Shown here one piece after another: positions 53,690-61,284 of a DNA stretch of 64,000 nt. The notes under the pieces are model-generated. The model ran no database searches. It was given only the letters and a program-made list of their open reading frames with translations, and was not told where the DNA came from. Source of the stretch: Flavobacterium sp. W4I14. Lineage in GTDB: Bacteria > Bacteroidota > Bacteroidia > Sphingobacteriales > Sphingobacteriaceae. Made by a program: the position numbers and the translations under genes. Every line of letters starts with the position of its first letter. The stretch's first letter is position 1. The stretch spans positions 310,001 through 374,000 of the forward strand of contig JAUSZU010000001.1 in assembly GCA_030817875.1 (NCBI GenBank), given 5' to 3'.

Positions 53690-53881
53690 ATGATTAAATT
53701 AGCGTATAGTACCCCCATTTCCAGGCTGGATAAAATTAAAGTTGGTGATGAAATTACAGATGAATACCAATCCAGTGGAAAGGTCATCCAGATCACCAAA
53801 AATATAAAAGATAAATTTACCGAATTCCTATTTTTGCTTGACAGCAGGCAAACGATTTTTATTATGTGTGCTTCCGGATGA
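53690..53881 (+). CDS. Small hypothetical protein (63 aa)
   Basis: 63 residues from ATG 53690 (a TTG twelve codons upstream is in frame). The central part (DKIKVGDEITDEYQSSGKVIQI) looks like a small beta-barrel and the end (EFLFLLDSRQTIFIMCAS) is hydrophobic. No family recognised; could be a real small gene. Confidence 0.45.
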   Translation: MIKLAYSTPISRLDKIKVGDEITDEYQSSGKVIQITKNIKDKFTEFLFLLDSRQTIFIMCASG

Positions 53882-53990
53882 CTTATGATTTAGCAGCTTG
53901 TGTTTCCACAAGATTAATTTTTGCTACATTATAGCATTTTATACGCGTTGAGTAGATAAAATTATTATATTGTAGGCAAATCCCGTCGTC

Positions 53991-55604
53991 ATGAAAAAAC
54001 GTTATCTCAGGAAAGTAGTTATCGCTGCTACTTTTATTATTACCATCATTTTTTCCAATTGTAATAAGGCTGTAGTGGCTGCACCAGAGACTACTGCACC
54101 TGTTCCTGAAAATAACGCCGTCGATCCTTTATTAAGCGCTGAACCCTTTAAAGCTTATCTGGGTGTTAACGCTTTCGAGTGGAACTATACCACCGAGGCC
54201 AACCACGGGCAAGTGGATGAATCCAGGTTCCAGATTATCAAATCTTTTTCAGGAATTAGGCACTATTTAGATTGGCAGCGGATAGAAAATAAAGAAGGAT
54301 TATTCACTTACAGTCCTTCCCACCATGGGAATTGGGATTATGATCAGATTTATCAGCGGATGAAAGATGCTGGGAAAGAAGTGCTGTTGGATATAAAAGG
54401 CTGTCCAGACTGGCTTTTAGCCACTTATCCTGTTGGTCAAAGAGATGCAGAGAATGTCCCTGCACCGTATGGCCTAAATCGGTCTCAACCTGCTACATAT
54501 ATTAAACAAGCACGTGTAGCTTTTCAGTTGGCGGCCCGTTATGGTTCGAACAAAAATGTTGACAAAAGTTTACTCCTGGCCGATCCAACGGTAAGGTGGA
54601 GAGATGACCCGCAAAATTTGCCTAAGGCTGGTTTAGGGCTTATCACTTATATAGAATGTGATAATGAACGTGATAAATGGTGGAAAGGCCCGCTTGCACA
54701 GCAATCCGCAGAAGAATATGCAGCCAATCTTTCTGCTTTTTACGATGGCCATAAAGGCACGCTTGGTAAAGGGATAGGCGTAAAAAATGCCGATCCCAAT
54801 ATGGTTGTGGTGATGGGCGGTATTGCAGATGCAAACCCGGAGTTTGTGCGCAAAATGGTTCAGTGGTGTAAAGTTAACAGGGGGACCAGGACCAATGGAC
54901 AGATTGATCTTTGTTTTGATGTGATTAACTACCATCAATACGCCAACGATGCTTTTAAAAACAATGGAAATGCTACAGTAGGCATGGCACCAGAACTTTC
55001 TGATCTTGGTAGGGTAGCATCGCTTTTTAAAGAATTTGCAAAATCAGTAAATGGTGGCATCCCGGTATGGGTAACTGAAACAGGTTATGATGTTGGAGAG
55101 CATACCCCTCAAAGGGCAATAAAAATTGGCAATAAAAGTTCGATGGTTACCCAGGCGGATTGGAACCTGCGTACTGCATTGTTATATGCAAGAACAGGCC
55201 TTTCTAAATGTATATTTTATATGCTCGATAATGTGGATGTGAATAGCTGGACGCAATATAGTTCATCGGGTTTTATCAATCCAGACTTCTCACGCAGGCC
55301 ATCTGGCGATTATATACTCCAGGCAAATAAGCTGATTGGTGAATATCATTTTTCTTCAACCATTAGCAAGGATCCTTTGGTTGACGTATACATGCTTAAC
55401 GGCAAAAAAACTTATGTGCTAACGATCCCCGATCAGGTAGGTAGATCAAAATCTTATGATCTTGATCTTGGACAAAGCAAAGAAGCCATTATTTATACCT
55501 TCGCTATCGGTAAAGATAATATGGACGCTAAAACAGTAAGCACTAAAAACGGTATCTTACAGATCCTGGTAACGGAAACGCCTGTATTTGTACAGCCTAT
55601 ATAA
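53991..55604 (+). CDS. Lipoprotein glycoside hydrolase, clan-A TIM barrel (GH39-like)
   Basis: 537 residues. Lipoprotein signal (IAATFIITIIFSNCNKA). The barrel opens with LGVNAFEWNYT and has IRHYLDWQRIENKEGLFTYS, VLLDIKGCPDWLLA, an acid/base candidate Glu226 in IECDNERDKWW and a nucleophile candidate Glu363 in VWVTETGYDVGEH, with a C-terminal beta-domain (about 440-537). This is the clan-A layout and recalls GH39-type enzymes; the exact family is not certain. It stands at the head of an EPS locus, like the glycosidases that trim or release exopolysaccharide in other bacteria, so an EPS-processing role is a reasonable guess. Confidence 0.75.
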   Translation: MKKRYLRKVVIAATFIITIIFSNCNKAVVAAPETTAPVPENNAVDPLLSAEPFKAYLGVNAFEWNYTTEANHGQVDESRFQIIKSFSGIRHYLDWQRIENKEGLFTYSPSHHGNWDYDQIYQRMKDAGKEVLLDIKGCPDWLLATYPVGQRDAENVPAPYGLNRSQPATYIKQARVAFQLAARYGSNKNVDKSLLLADPTVRWRDDPQNLPKAGLGLITYIECDNERDKWWKGPLAQQSAEEYAANLSAFYDGHKGTLGKGIGVKNADPNMVVVMGGIADANPEFVRKMVQWCKVNRGTRTNGQIDLCFDVINYHQYANDAFKNNGNATVGMAPELSDLGRVASLFKEFAKSVNGGIPVWVTETGYDVGEHTPQRAIKIGNKSSMVTQADWNLRTALLYARTGLSKCIFYMLDNVDVNSWTQYSSSGFINPDFSRRPSGDYILQANKLIGEYHFSSTISKDPLVDVYMLNGKKTYVLTIPDQVGRSKSYDLDLGQSKEAIIYTFAIGKDNMDAKTVSTKNGILQILVTETPVFVQPI

Positions 55605-55626
55605 AAATGATATAAAATGATAATGT

Positions 55627-55668
55627 AAATGGATAATGGAATTAAAACCATCATCCATTTTATTTTAA
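55627..55668 (+). terminator. Terminator after the GH39-like gene
   Basis: AAATGGATAATGG pairs with CCATCATCCATTT (one mismatch) around an 8-base loop, and TATTTTAAT follows, 22 bases after the stop codon. Confidence 0.65.
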
Positions 55669-55687
55669 TATCATATGCATCACAACT

Positions 55688-55933
55688 GTCGTTGTGAGCA
55701 CAAAGCAATCTTAATACCCAGGCTGATAACGACCGTTGTATGATTACTTCGGTGAAAGTTTCTACCAGTCTGCACATTTATTTATCTTCTGGTTCTTTTA
55801 ACGCTTTGCCTAAAGCGATTGGCATGCTGAAGCTGGCTCAGCATTATAATATTAGTTTAAGTTTTGTATTTGCCAGTAGCGATCGTTTTAAGATTGCTTC
55901 CAATGCTGAAAAAGCCTTCTCGCAATGATGGCG
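55688..55933. repeat. REP-like inverted element
   Basis: GTCGTTGTGAGCACAAAGCAATCTT at its left end (55688-55712) is a diverged form of the extragenic repeat GTCATTGCGAGGNACGAAGCAATCTT, known to me from many Bacteroidota and other genomes. At the right end the complement appears: AAGATTGCTTC (55890-55900) and CTTCTCGCAATGATGGCG (55916-55933). The two ends are inverted, with about 180 bases between. A 62-codon frame inside (from 55740) has no support as a gene. Confidence 0.6.
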
Positions 55934-56193
55934 TAACGCAACCTGATGCGTACGCTCGTTCAAACTTTTTTTCGAATGCAGTGGAGAAAACATCAGCTAA
56001 AAATTCACGTCGTCCATATTAAGTATTCCTCCTGTGTTTATTCCTTTTTATTATTGATACTTAAGGGCTATTGAGTGCTGGGGAAGTAAGTAATAGCTTT
56101 GTGGAAGCTAAGGCTTAGTATCTATACGCGATTTGGCGTGTCGATTTATTTTTGCATGTGCCTTAATTTATATGAATATAAATACGAATAATA
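55934..56193. other. Gap before the EPS acetyltransferase
   Basis: About 260 bases without a gene. No clear terminator or -33/-7 pair seen; the EPS transcript presumably starts here or further upstream. Confidence 0.3.
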
Positions 56194-56736
56194 ATGATTT
56201 CTGAGGGGCAGAAACAATCACTTTATATCTTTCAGGACTGGAAGAACAATAAAGGAAATTTTAAGTCCCGTATGATCATGCTCTTCTACAGAATATCCTC
56301 AATAATATATCGGTACAAAATTTTACGGTTTATTTTTTTCTGGTACTTACTGCTCTATAAGTTTGCTATCGGCTGGTTAATGAATATAGGTATCAACTCG
56401 AGTGCTATTATTGGCAAGGGCCTTAAGATTCAATACGGTTTCGGAACGGTGATTGGCAGCAACACCGTGATCGGGGAAAACTGTAACATCAGACAGCTTA
56501 CCAACATCAGTTCGAAGATAAAAGAGAATGGAAGTTGTAGCAAAGCACCAAGAATTGGTAATAATGTGGATATCGGAATTAACGTGGTGATACTCGGTGA
56601 TGTGAAAATAGGCAATAATGTAATCATAGGTGCCGGTTCGGTAATAACAAAAGATGTAGAGGATAACTGCGTAATGGTAGGTAACACCGCCACCGTATTA
56701 AAGAAGAAATATATCATCTCGGTTGAAAAAGCATAA
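56194..56736 (+). CDS. Serine acetyltransferase-like hexapeptide acyltransferase (EPS)
   Basis: 180 residues. A helical N-terminal part with a membrane-associating stretch (ILRFIFFWYLLLYKFAIGWL) is followed by left-handed beta-helix hexapeptide repeats (SAIIGKGLKIQYGFGTVIGS, IGNNVDIGINVVILGDVKIG, VIIGAGSVITKDV). It looks like the CysE/WcaB-like acetyltransferases found in capsule and EPS loci, so it probably O-acetylates a sugar of the exopolysaccharide. A cysteine-biosynthesis role is less likely given the neighbours. Confidence 0.85.
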   Translation: MISEGQKQSLYIFQDWKNNKGNFKSRMIMLFYRISSIIYRYKILRFIFFWYLLLYKFAIGWLMNIGINSSAIIGKGLKIQYGFGTVIGSNTVIGENCNIRQLTNISSKIKENGSCSKAPRIGNNVDIGINVVILGDVKIGNNVIIGAGSVITKDVEDNCVMVGNTATVLKKKYIISVEKA

Positions 56737-56871
56737 TTAATACCATCGCTCTTTAATGTTCATCATTTATCTACAAATAATGCTTTAGTACACTCAGTGC
56801 CTCATATAAGGGGATTAGCCCTATCGGGCTATTGATTAAGGCTGGTGGATAAATGACCTTTACAGCGATTT

Positions 56872-57339
56872 ATGAAACCTATAAATCCCAGCAGTTTACC
56901 GAAGAAAATTAGCGTCCACAACATAATAAACCCAATGAAAAATCTCATTTTAAAGAACAGTATCAAGCGTTATACAAAGAAGCATATCCTGCTGGTTGAT
57001 GGAGGATTAAATCTCGGTAAATTATTGAACTTCATTTTGGCACCAGAATACAGGCTAACCATTAAAACCAGTGGAATTGATGCATTGAGCTGGCTGGAAG
57101 AGGGCAATGACCCCGATCTCATCATTTCTAGTTTAAGAATGCCCTATTTTGACGGGAGCACATTTATTCAAAACCTTAAGTGCAGCGGGTTCTACCGCAA
57201 CACGCCAATAATGGTACTCTCAGGAGAAGAAAATTTGGAGGAAAAAGTAAAAAATATGTCCTTCCGGATTGATAGTTATATGGAGAAACCCTTTAATCCG
57301 ACAGTTTTGAAAAATCAGATAAGCAGGTTGATCGCATAA
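56872..57339 (+). CDS. Degenerate receiver-domain protein (no phospho-acceptor)
   Basis: 155 residues (134 if ATG 56935 is used). A single receiver fold: HILLVDGGLNLGKLLNFIL, PDLIISSLRMPYFDGSTFI, TPIMVLSGEENLEEKV, SYMEKPFNPTVLKNQI. The phospho-accepting Asp should follow PDLIIS, but Ser87 stands there; the acidic pair at the start is reduced to VDGG. The lysine before Pro (Lys139) is kept. It therefore probably works without phosphorylation, perhaps as a protein-protein adaptor. The stop overlaps the start of the next gene (TAATG), so its product is made together with the sugar-transferase fusion. Confidence 0.85.
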   Translation: MKPINPSSLPKKISVHNIINPMKNLILKNSIKRYTKKHILLVDGGLNLGKLLNFILAPEYRLTIKTSGIDALSWLEEGNDPDLIISSLRMPYFDGSTFIQNLKCSGFYRNTPIMVLSGEENLEEKVKNMSFRIDSYMEKPFNPTVLKNQISRLIA

Positions 57340-58412
57340 TGAATATTCCGAACAAAGATAGTGCTGTGGCCAGTGTCCGGTCAGTGTATTTTGGTAAATT
57401 GTTGAGAGACACAATATTTGAAAGCCTGAGCGGCTGCACCAAAGAACTTATTTTTATTGATGATTTTCAGTCTTATATCGAGCAGCAAACTTTTTTAAGT
57501 CTTCCTGATCTGGTAATGATTGAAGTCGATGAAAACCCGGAATGCTTTGATCAGGTTTCTTTTATCAGAAACCATCCTATACTCAGTCATCTCATTGTGG
57601 TACTTATCGGCACCACCGAAAATGCCCAGTGGAGAAAGAAAGCCCTTCAGGTTAGGGCAAACGATTATTATGTGCATCCCTTTCCGCAGGCTGACTTTAT
57701 TGCCAGGATTGCCTTTTTAGTTAAGTTCAAAGCCATTAAGCCTAGTGTACTCGAAATTTCTACCCAATTGCAAGAGCGCTACAAGATGCCGCTAAGCAAG
57801 CGGATTTTCGATATTGTTGCTTCGGGAATAGCATTACTTTTATTGTTGCCGTTGTTTATCATTATTGCGATCATGATCAGGCTAGAATCGAAGGGTGCAA
57901 TTGTATATAAAAGCAAACGGGTAGGCGCTGGTTATAGGATCTTCGATTTTTATAAATTCAGGTCAATGCGTAGTGATGCTGATCAGATGATCGGCCAGCT
58001 CGCAACCCTTAATCAATATGCCAATGAGGGCAACCCAAAAGGAAAATCAGCATTTGTTAAATTTTCTAATGATCCAAGGATAACAAGAATAGGGAAAATA
58101 CTCAGGAAAACCAGTGTTGATGAACTTCCCCAGCTCATTAATGTATTCATCGGCGATATGTCATTGGTAGGAAACCGGCCGTTGCCGCTTTACGAGGCCG
58201 AGCAGCTTACTACCAATAAATGGTCGACCAGGTTTAACGGACCAGCGGGACTAACCGGCCTATGGCAGATCAGCCGCAGAGGAAAAAAAGAGATGTCTGA
58301 AAGTGAGCGTAAAGAACTCGATAATTATTATGCCAACCATTATTCCATTTTCCTCGACTTTAAAATTATTCTAAAAACATTACCCGCACTGATTCAGAAA
58401 GAAGATGTGTAA
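57339..58412 (+). CDS. Receiver-like domain fused to bacterial sugar transferase (EPS initiation)
   Basis: 357 residues. Residues 1-130 look like a receiver (LPDLVMIEVDENPE, LIVVLIGTTENAQWRKKALQ, RANDYYVHPFPQADFIARI), but the phospho-acceptor position is Glu62 and the conserved Lys is replaced by His. Residues about 148-357 are a bacterial sugar transferase (KRIFDIVASGIALLLLLPLF membrane helix, FDFYKFRSMRSDAD, RKTSVDELPQLINVFIGDMS, LVGNRPLP, GLTGLWQISRRGK). Such enzymes attach the first sugar-phosphate to the lipid carrier on the inner membrane. The fusion to a receiver-like domain is unusual for the family, which commonly has either no N-terminal domain or a multi-helix one. Translationally coupled to the preceding receiver gene. 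Confidence 0.88.
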   Translation: MNIPNKDSAVASVRSVYFGKLLRDTIFESLSGCTKELIFIDDFQSYIEQQTFLSLPDLVMIEVDENPECFDQVSFIRNHPILSHLIVVLIGTTENAQWRKKALQVRANDYYVHPFPQADFIARIAFLVKFKAIKPSVLEISTQLQERYKMPLSKRIFDIVASGIALLLLLPLFIIIAIMIRLESKGAIVYKSKRVGAGYRIFDFYKFRSMRSDADQMIGQLATLNQYANEGNPKGKSAFVKFSNDPRITRIGKILRKTSVDELPQLINVFIGDMSLVGNRPLPLYEAEQLTTNKWSTRFNGPAGLTGLWQISRRGKKEMSESERKELDNYYANHYSIFLDFKIILKTLPALIQKEDV

Positions 58413-58446
58413 CCAACGTTCTATTAAATTATACAATTTATTCCAC

Positions 58447-59124
58447 ATGAAAATTTCATTCTTACTTATTATAGCCTGTAGCTTTATCGGCTTGCAATCT
58501 CAAGCCCAGCAAACCGTAATCGGCGCTGTCGACAACAATGATCTTACGAAGTACATTGAACTTGCAAAAAAGAATTATGCAAAACGAAAGGTTCAGCAGG
58601 CTACCAGCGAAAGTTTTAAACAGGATATCGGCGCAGCGAAAATGTCTTACCTCGATATGTTCGGTGCATCATATATTTACCGTCCGCAGGGCAAAACTGT
58701 TGTAGATCCGGTTAATCCTTACAATGTAAATGGTTTTCAATTGGGCATTAATTTTAACCTGGGGTCGTTTTTACAAAAACCATATAACGTTAAAAAAGCC
58801 AAGGCAAACTATATGATTGCCAAATATCAGGAACTTGATTTTGACAATGCACTAATTGTTGAAGTGAAGAAGAGATATTATGATTTTTTACTGCAAACCA
58901 GCCTGCTAAAGGTTTATACCCAAAGTGCACAAGATAGCAAAGGTGTGGCTGAGAGTTCGAGGTATAAATTTGAGAAAGGCCAGGTAACACTCGATGTCTA
59001 CAATCAATCTCGCATTGCCCAAACATCTGCCATTTCGTTGCAGGTGCAAGCAGAATCTGATTATTTGAAAGCCAAAGATTTATTGGAAGAGGTTATCGGT
59101 CAGCCGTTACCAGAGGTTAAATAG
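58447..59124 (+). CDS. TolC-like outer-membrane protein, half-size
   Basis: About 225 residues. Signal peptide (MKISFLLIIACSFIGLQSQAQQ) and long amphipathic helices (YDFLLQTSLLKVYTQSAQDS, YLKAKDLLEEVIGQPLPEV) with a beta-like pair between, as in one of the two repeats of the outer-membrane efflux protein family. Normal TolC proteins are about twice as long, so this is a single-repeat version that might form higher oligomers. Next to the co-polymerase it may provide the outer-membrane exit or part of it. A longer frame begins at 58405 inside the previous gene; ATG 58447 gives the signal peptide. Confidence 0.75.
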   Translation: MKISFLLIIACSFIGLQSQAQQTVIGAVDNNDLTKYIELAKKNYAKRKVQQATSESFKQDIGAAKMSYLDMFGASYIYRPQGKTVVDPVNPYNVNGFQLGINFNLGSFLQKPYNVKKAKANYMIAKYQELDFDNALIVEVKKRYYDFLLQTSLLKVYTQSAQDSKGVAESSRYKFEKGQVTLDVYNQSRIAQTSAISLQVQAESDYLKAKDLLEEVIGQPLPEVK

Positions 59125-59138
59125 ATAAAAAGATAATA

Positions 59139-61271
59139 ATGGACATCAAAATATTTCTCAAACTCATTAAGCGCTACAAGTGGGTACTCATTTCCGCTCC
59201 GGTGCTGGTGGGGTTAATTGCCTTTTTTTTAGTTAAAAGAATCCCAAAACAATATTATTCTGAAACCCAGATATCAACCGGTTTGCTGGATCCGTCTAAA
59301 AAAGCCATTAGCAACCAGGCTGTCGATTTTTTTGCAGTCAATCAGCAATTTTCCAACATTATCGAAAAATTTGGTATGAAAAGGATGTTAAGCATCCTTA
59401 CTTATAACCTGATGATCCACGACCTGAGCGATGTTAAACATTCTTTTAGAGATCATTCGAAGTACTTAAAGTCGATTGATGCAGATGCGAAGGTTAAAAT
59501 TATTAACATATTAAAAGCCAAGCTGGCAGCAAGAGCCCTGCTTACCCTTGCAGATAACAATGGCACTTACGCGATTTTTGACCTGGCTGAAAACATGGGC
59601 TATGGGGAAGACGCATTAAGAGATAAACTCGAAATATCTCATGCAGGTAACAGTGATCTGATTACAGTTGGCTTTACCTCGGAGAATCCCGTTCTTTCCG
59701 CATTTGTGGTAAACACCCTGAGTCAGGAATGTATCAATATTTACAGCGCTGATGTTTCTACAAACCAGAGTAATGCTGCCGCGGTTTTGGATTCTTTGCT
59801 CAAGGTAAAAGAACTGGATATGAACAGTAAGAATTCTTCTCTATCCTCATTTAAGAAAACAAAAGGCGTACTAAACCTGAATGAGCAGTCGGCAACCGTT
59901 TACAATGAAATTTCTAAATACGAAAGCCAGCGTGCAGAAATGCTCCGTACCATTGCATCCAACCAGGCCGCAATACGTACCATCATCGGTAAATTAAGGG
60001 GAGGAGATTCATTTATACAGGGAAGCAGTTATAGTGACAATAAGGCTATTGTGAATTTAAAAAGACAGCTGGAAGTAGCAAATAACGCCTATGTAGATGG
60101 TGGGTTTAAGCTTTCTGGCCAAAAAAAGATAGATTCTCTAAACAGGCTGATATCCGCTAAAAGCGATTTGAACGACGATGAAAACGTATTAGATCCCCGT
60201 ACTTCCAAACAGGCTTTGGTACAGCAGAAACTCGATCTGGAGATTAAGCTGCAGCAAGCCAAAAGCAGTATGCAGACTGTTGATCAGGAACTTGCTACCT
60301 TAAGGGCAAGGTATGCCAGTATGGTGCCTTACGATGCTGATATTCAGAACTACCAACGTGATGCCGATTTGGCAACCAAGGAATATATGGCAGCTTTGGA
60401 TCAGTCCAATCAAAGTAAAACAAGCAACAGCCTGGGTATGCACCTTAAAATTGAGCAAGCAGGTTTGCCTGGTAAGGCATTACGCTCTAAAAAAGTGTTA
60501 TATGTAATGGGATCCAGTTTTGCTGGTTTTGGCTTATGCTTTGGCGTTTTGTTGCTCATGCTGGTGCTGGATCAGAAAATAAAAGATGTAGATAGGCTCA
60601 AACTCGCAACCGGATCAGAAGTGATAGGCAGTTTTAGTAAAATTACCACGAGCGAGCGCAACCCGAGTTTCATCTGGAACGATAACAGTAGCACTACGCA
60701 CGATAATTACAAGAATGAGATCAGGTCGCTCAGATTCGAGTTACTGAAAAAGTTGGATCAGAACAAAGAACAGGTACTGGGAATATCCAGTTTATTGCCT
60801 AAGGAAGGAAAAACCCAGTTGGCTTATAATCTTGCTTATTCTTTTGCAATGGTGGGCAGAAAAACCTTACTTATTGCTGAGGAACTACCCCTTGAAAACA
60901 CTGAGCAAAAAAAGATCGCATCGAGCCAGAGTTTTCAGAATTTTATTGTTAAACGCAAACTGCAGACCGAAGATCTTATCACCGTAATGACTAAAAATGC
61001 AGTTAAAAAGTCGCTTTTAGAAACGCAAAGTCTTAAAAACCTTCGGAGTGCATTTGATGAGTTAAGAAAAGAATTTGATAACATTGTGATCGATATCAGC
61101 AGTCTTCAGGACCTTAACCTGACCAAAGAATGGCTTTTATTTGTAGATATGAGCGTAATGGTTTTCAGGTCGGGTAACACCATTTCGGATGACCAACGCA
61201 AACATATTGAATACATTAAACAGCAGCAGGGTTTTGCCGGTTGGGTTTTTTACGATCATCCGATAACCTAA
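59139..61271 (+). CDS. Wzc/GumC-like polysaccharide co-polymerase with atypical kinase domain
   Basis: 710 residues. N-terminal Wzz domain with first membrane helix (YKWVLISAPVLVGLIAFFLV), a long coiled-coil periplasmic part (about 190-440), second membrane helix (VMGSSFAGFGLCFGVLLLML) and a C-terminal P-loop domain (about 500-705) with Walker A PKEGKTQ (Lys558). The Walker A' motif, normally LLIDxDxR, is LLIAEELPL here, and there is no tyrosine cluster at the end (it stops at FYDHPIT). It most likely controls chain length and export as a co-polymerase, while autokinase activity is doubtful. It sits between the TolC-like and polymerase genes. Confidence 0.88.
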   Translation: MDIKIFLKLIKRYKWVLISAPVLVGLIAFFLVKRIPKQYYSETQISTGLLDPSKKAISNQAVDFFAVNQQFSNIIEKFGMKRMLSILTYNLMIHDLSDVKHSFRDHSKYLKSIDADAKVKIINILKAKLAARALLTLADNNGTYAIFDLAENMGYGEDALRDKLEISHAGNSDLITVGFTSENPVLSAFVVNTLSQECINIYSADVSTNQSNAAAVLDSLLKVKELDMNSKNSSLSSFKKTKGVLNLNEQSATVYNEISKYESQRAEMLRTIASNQAAIRTIIGKLRGGDSFIQGSSYSDNKAIVNLKRQLEVANNAYVDGGFKLSGQKKIDSLNRLISAKSDLNDDENVLDPRTSKQALVQQKLDLEIKLQQAKSSMQTVDQELATLRARYASMVPYDADIQNYQRDADLATKEYMAALDQSNQSKTSNSLGMHLKIEQAGLPGKALRSKKVLYVMGSSFAGFGLCFGVLLLMLVLDQKIKDVDRLKLATGSEVIGSFSKITTSERNPSFIWNDNSSTTHDNYKNEIRSLRFELLKKLDQNKEQVLGISSLLPKEGKTQLAYNLAYSFAMVGRKTLLIAEELPLENTEQKKIASSQSFQNFIVKRKLQTEDLITVMTKNAVKKSLLETQSLKNLRSAFDELRKEFDNIVIDISSLQDLNLTKEWLLFVDMSVMVFRSGNTISDDQRKHIEYIKQQQGFAGWVFYDHPIT

Positions 61272-61284
61272 CCTTTAATCCTGA

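Noticed and set aside
55740..55928. 62-codon open frame inside the gap before the EPS acetyltransferase
   Set aside because: It lies inside the REP-like element and includes one of its inverted ends; the peptide shows no signal, domain or protein-like pattern.
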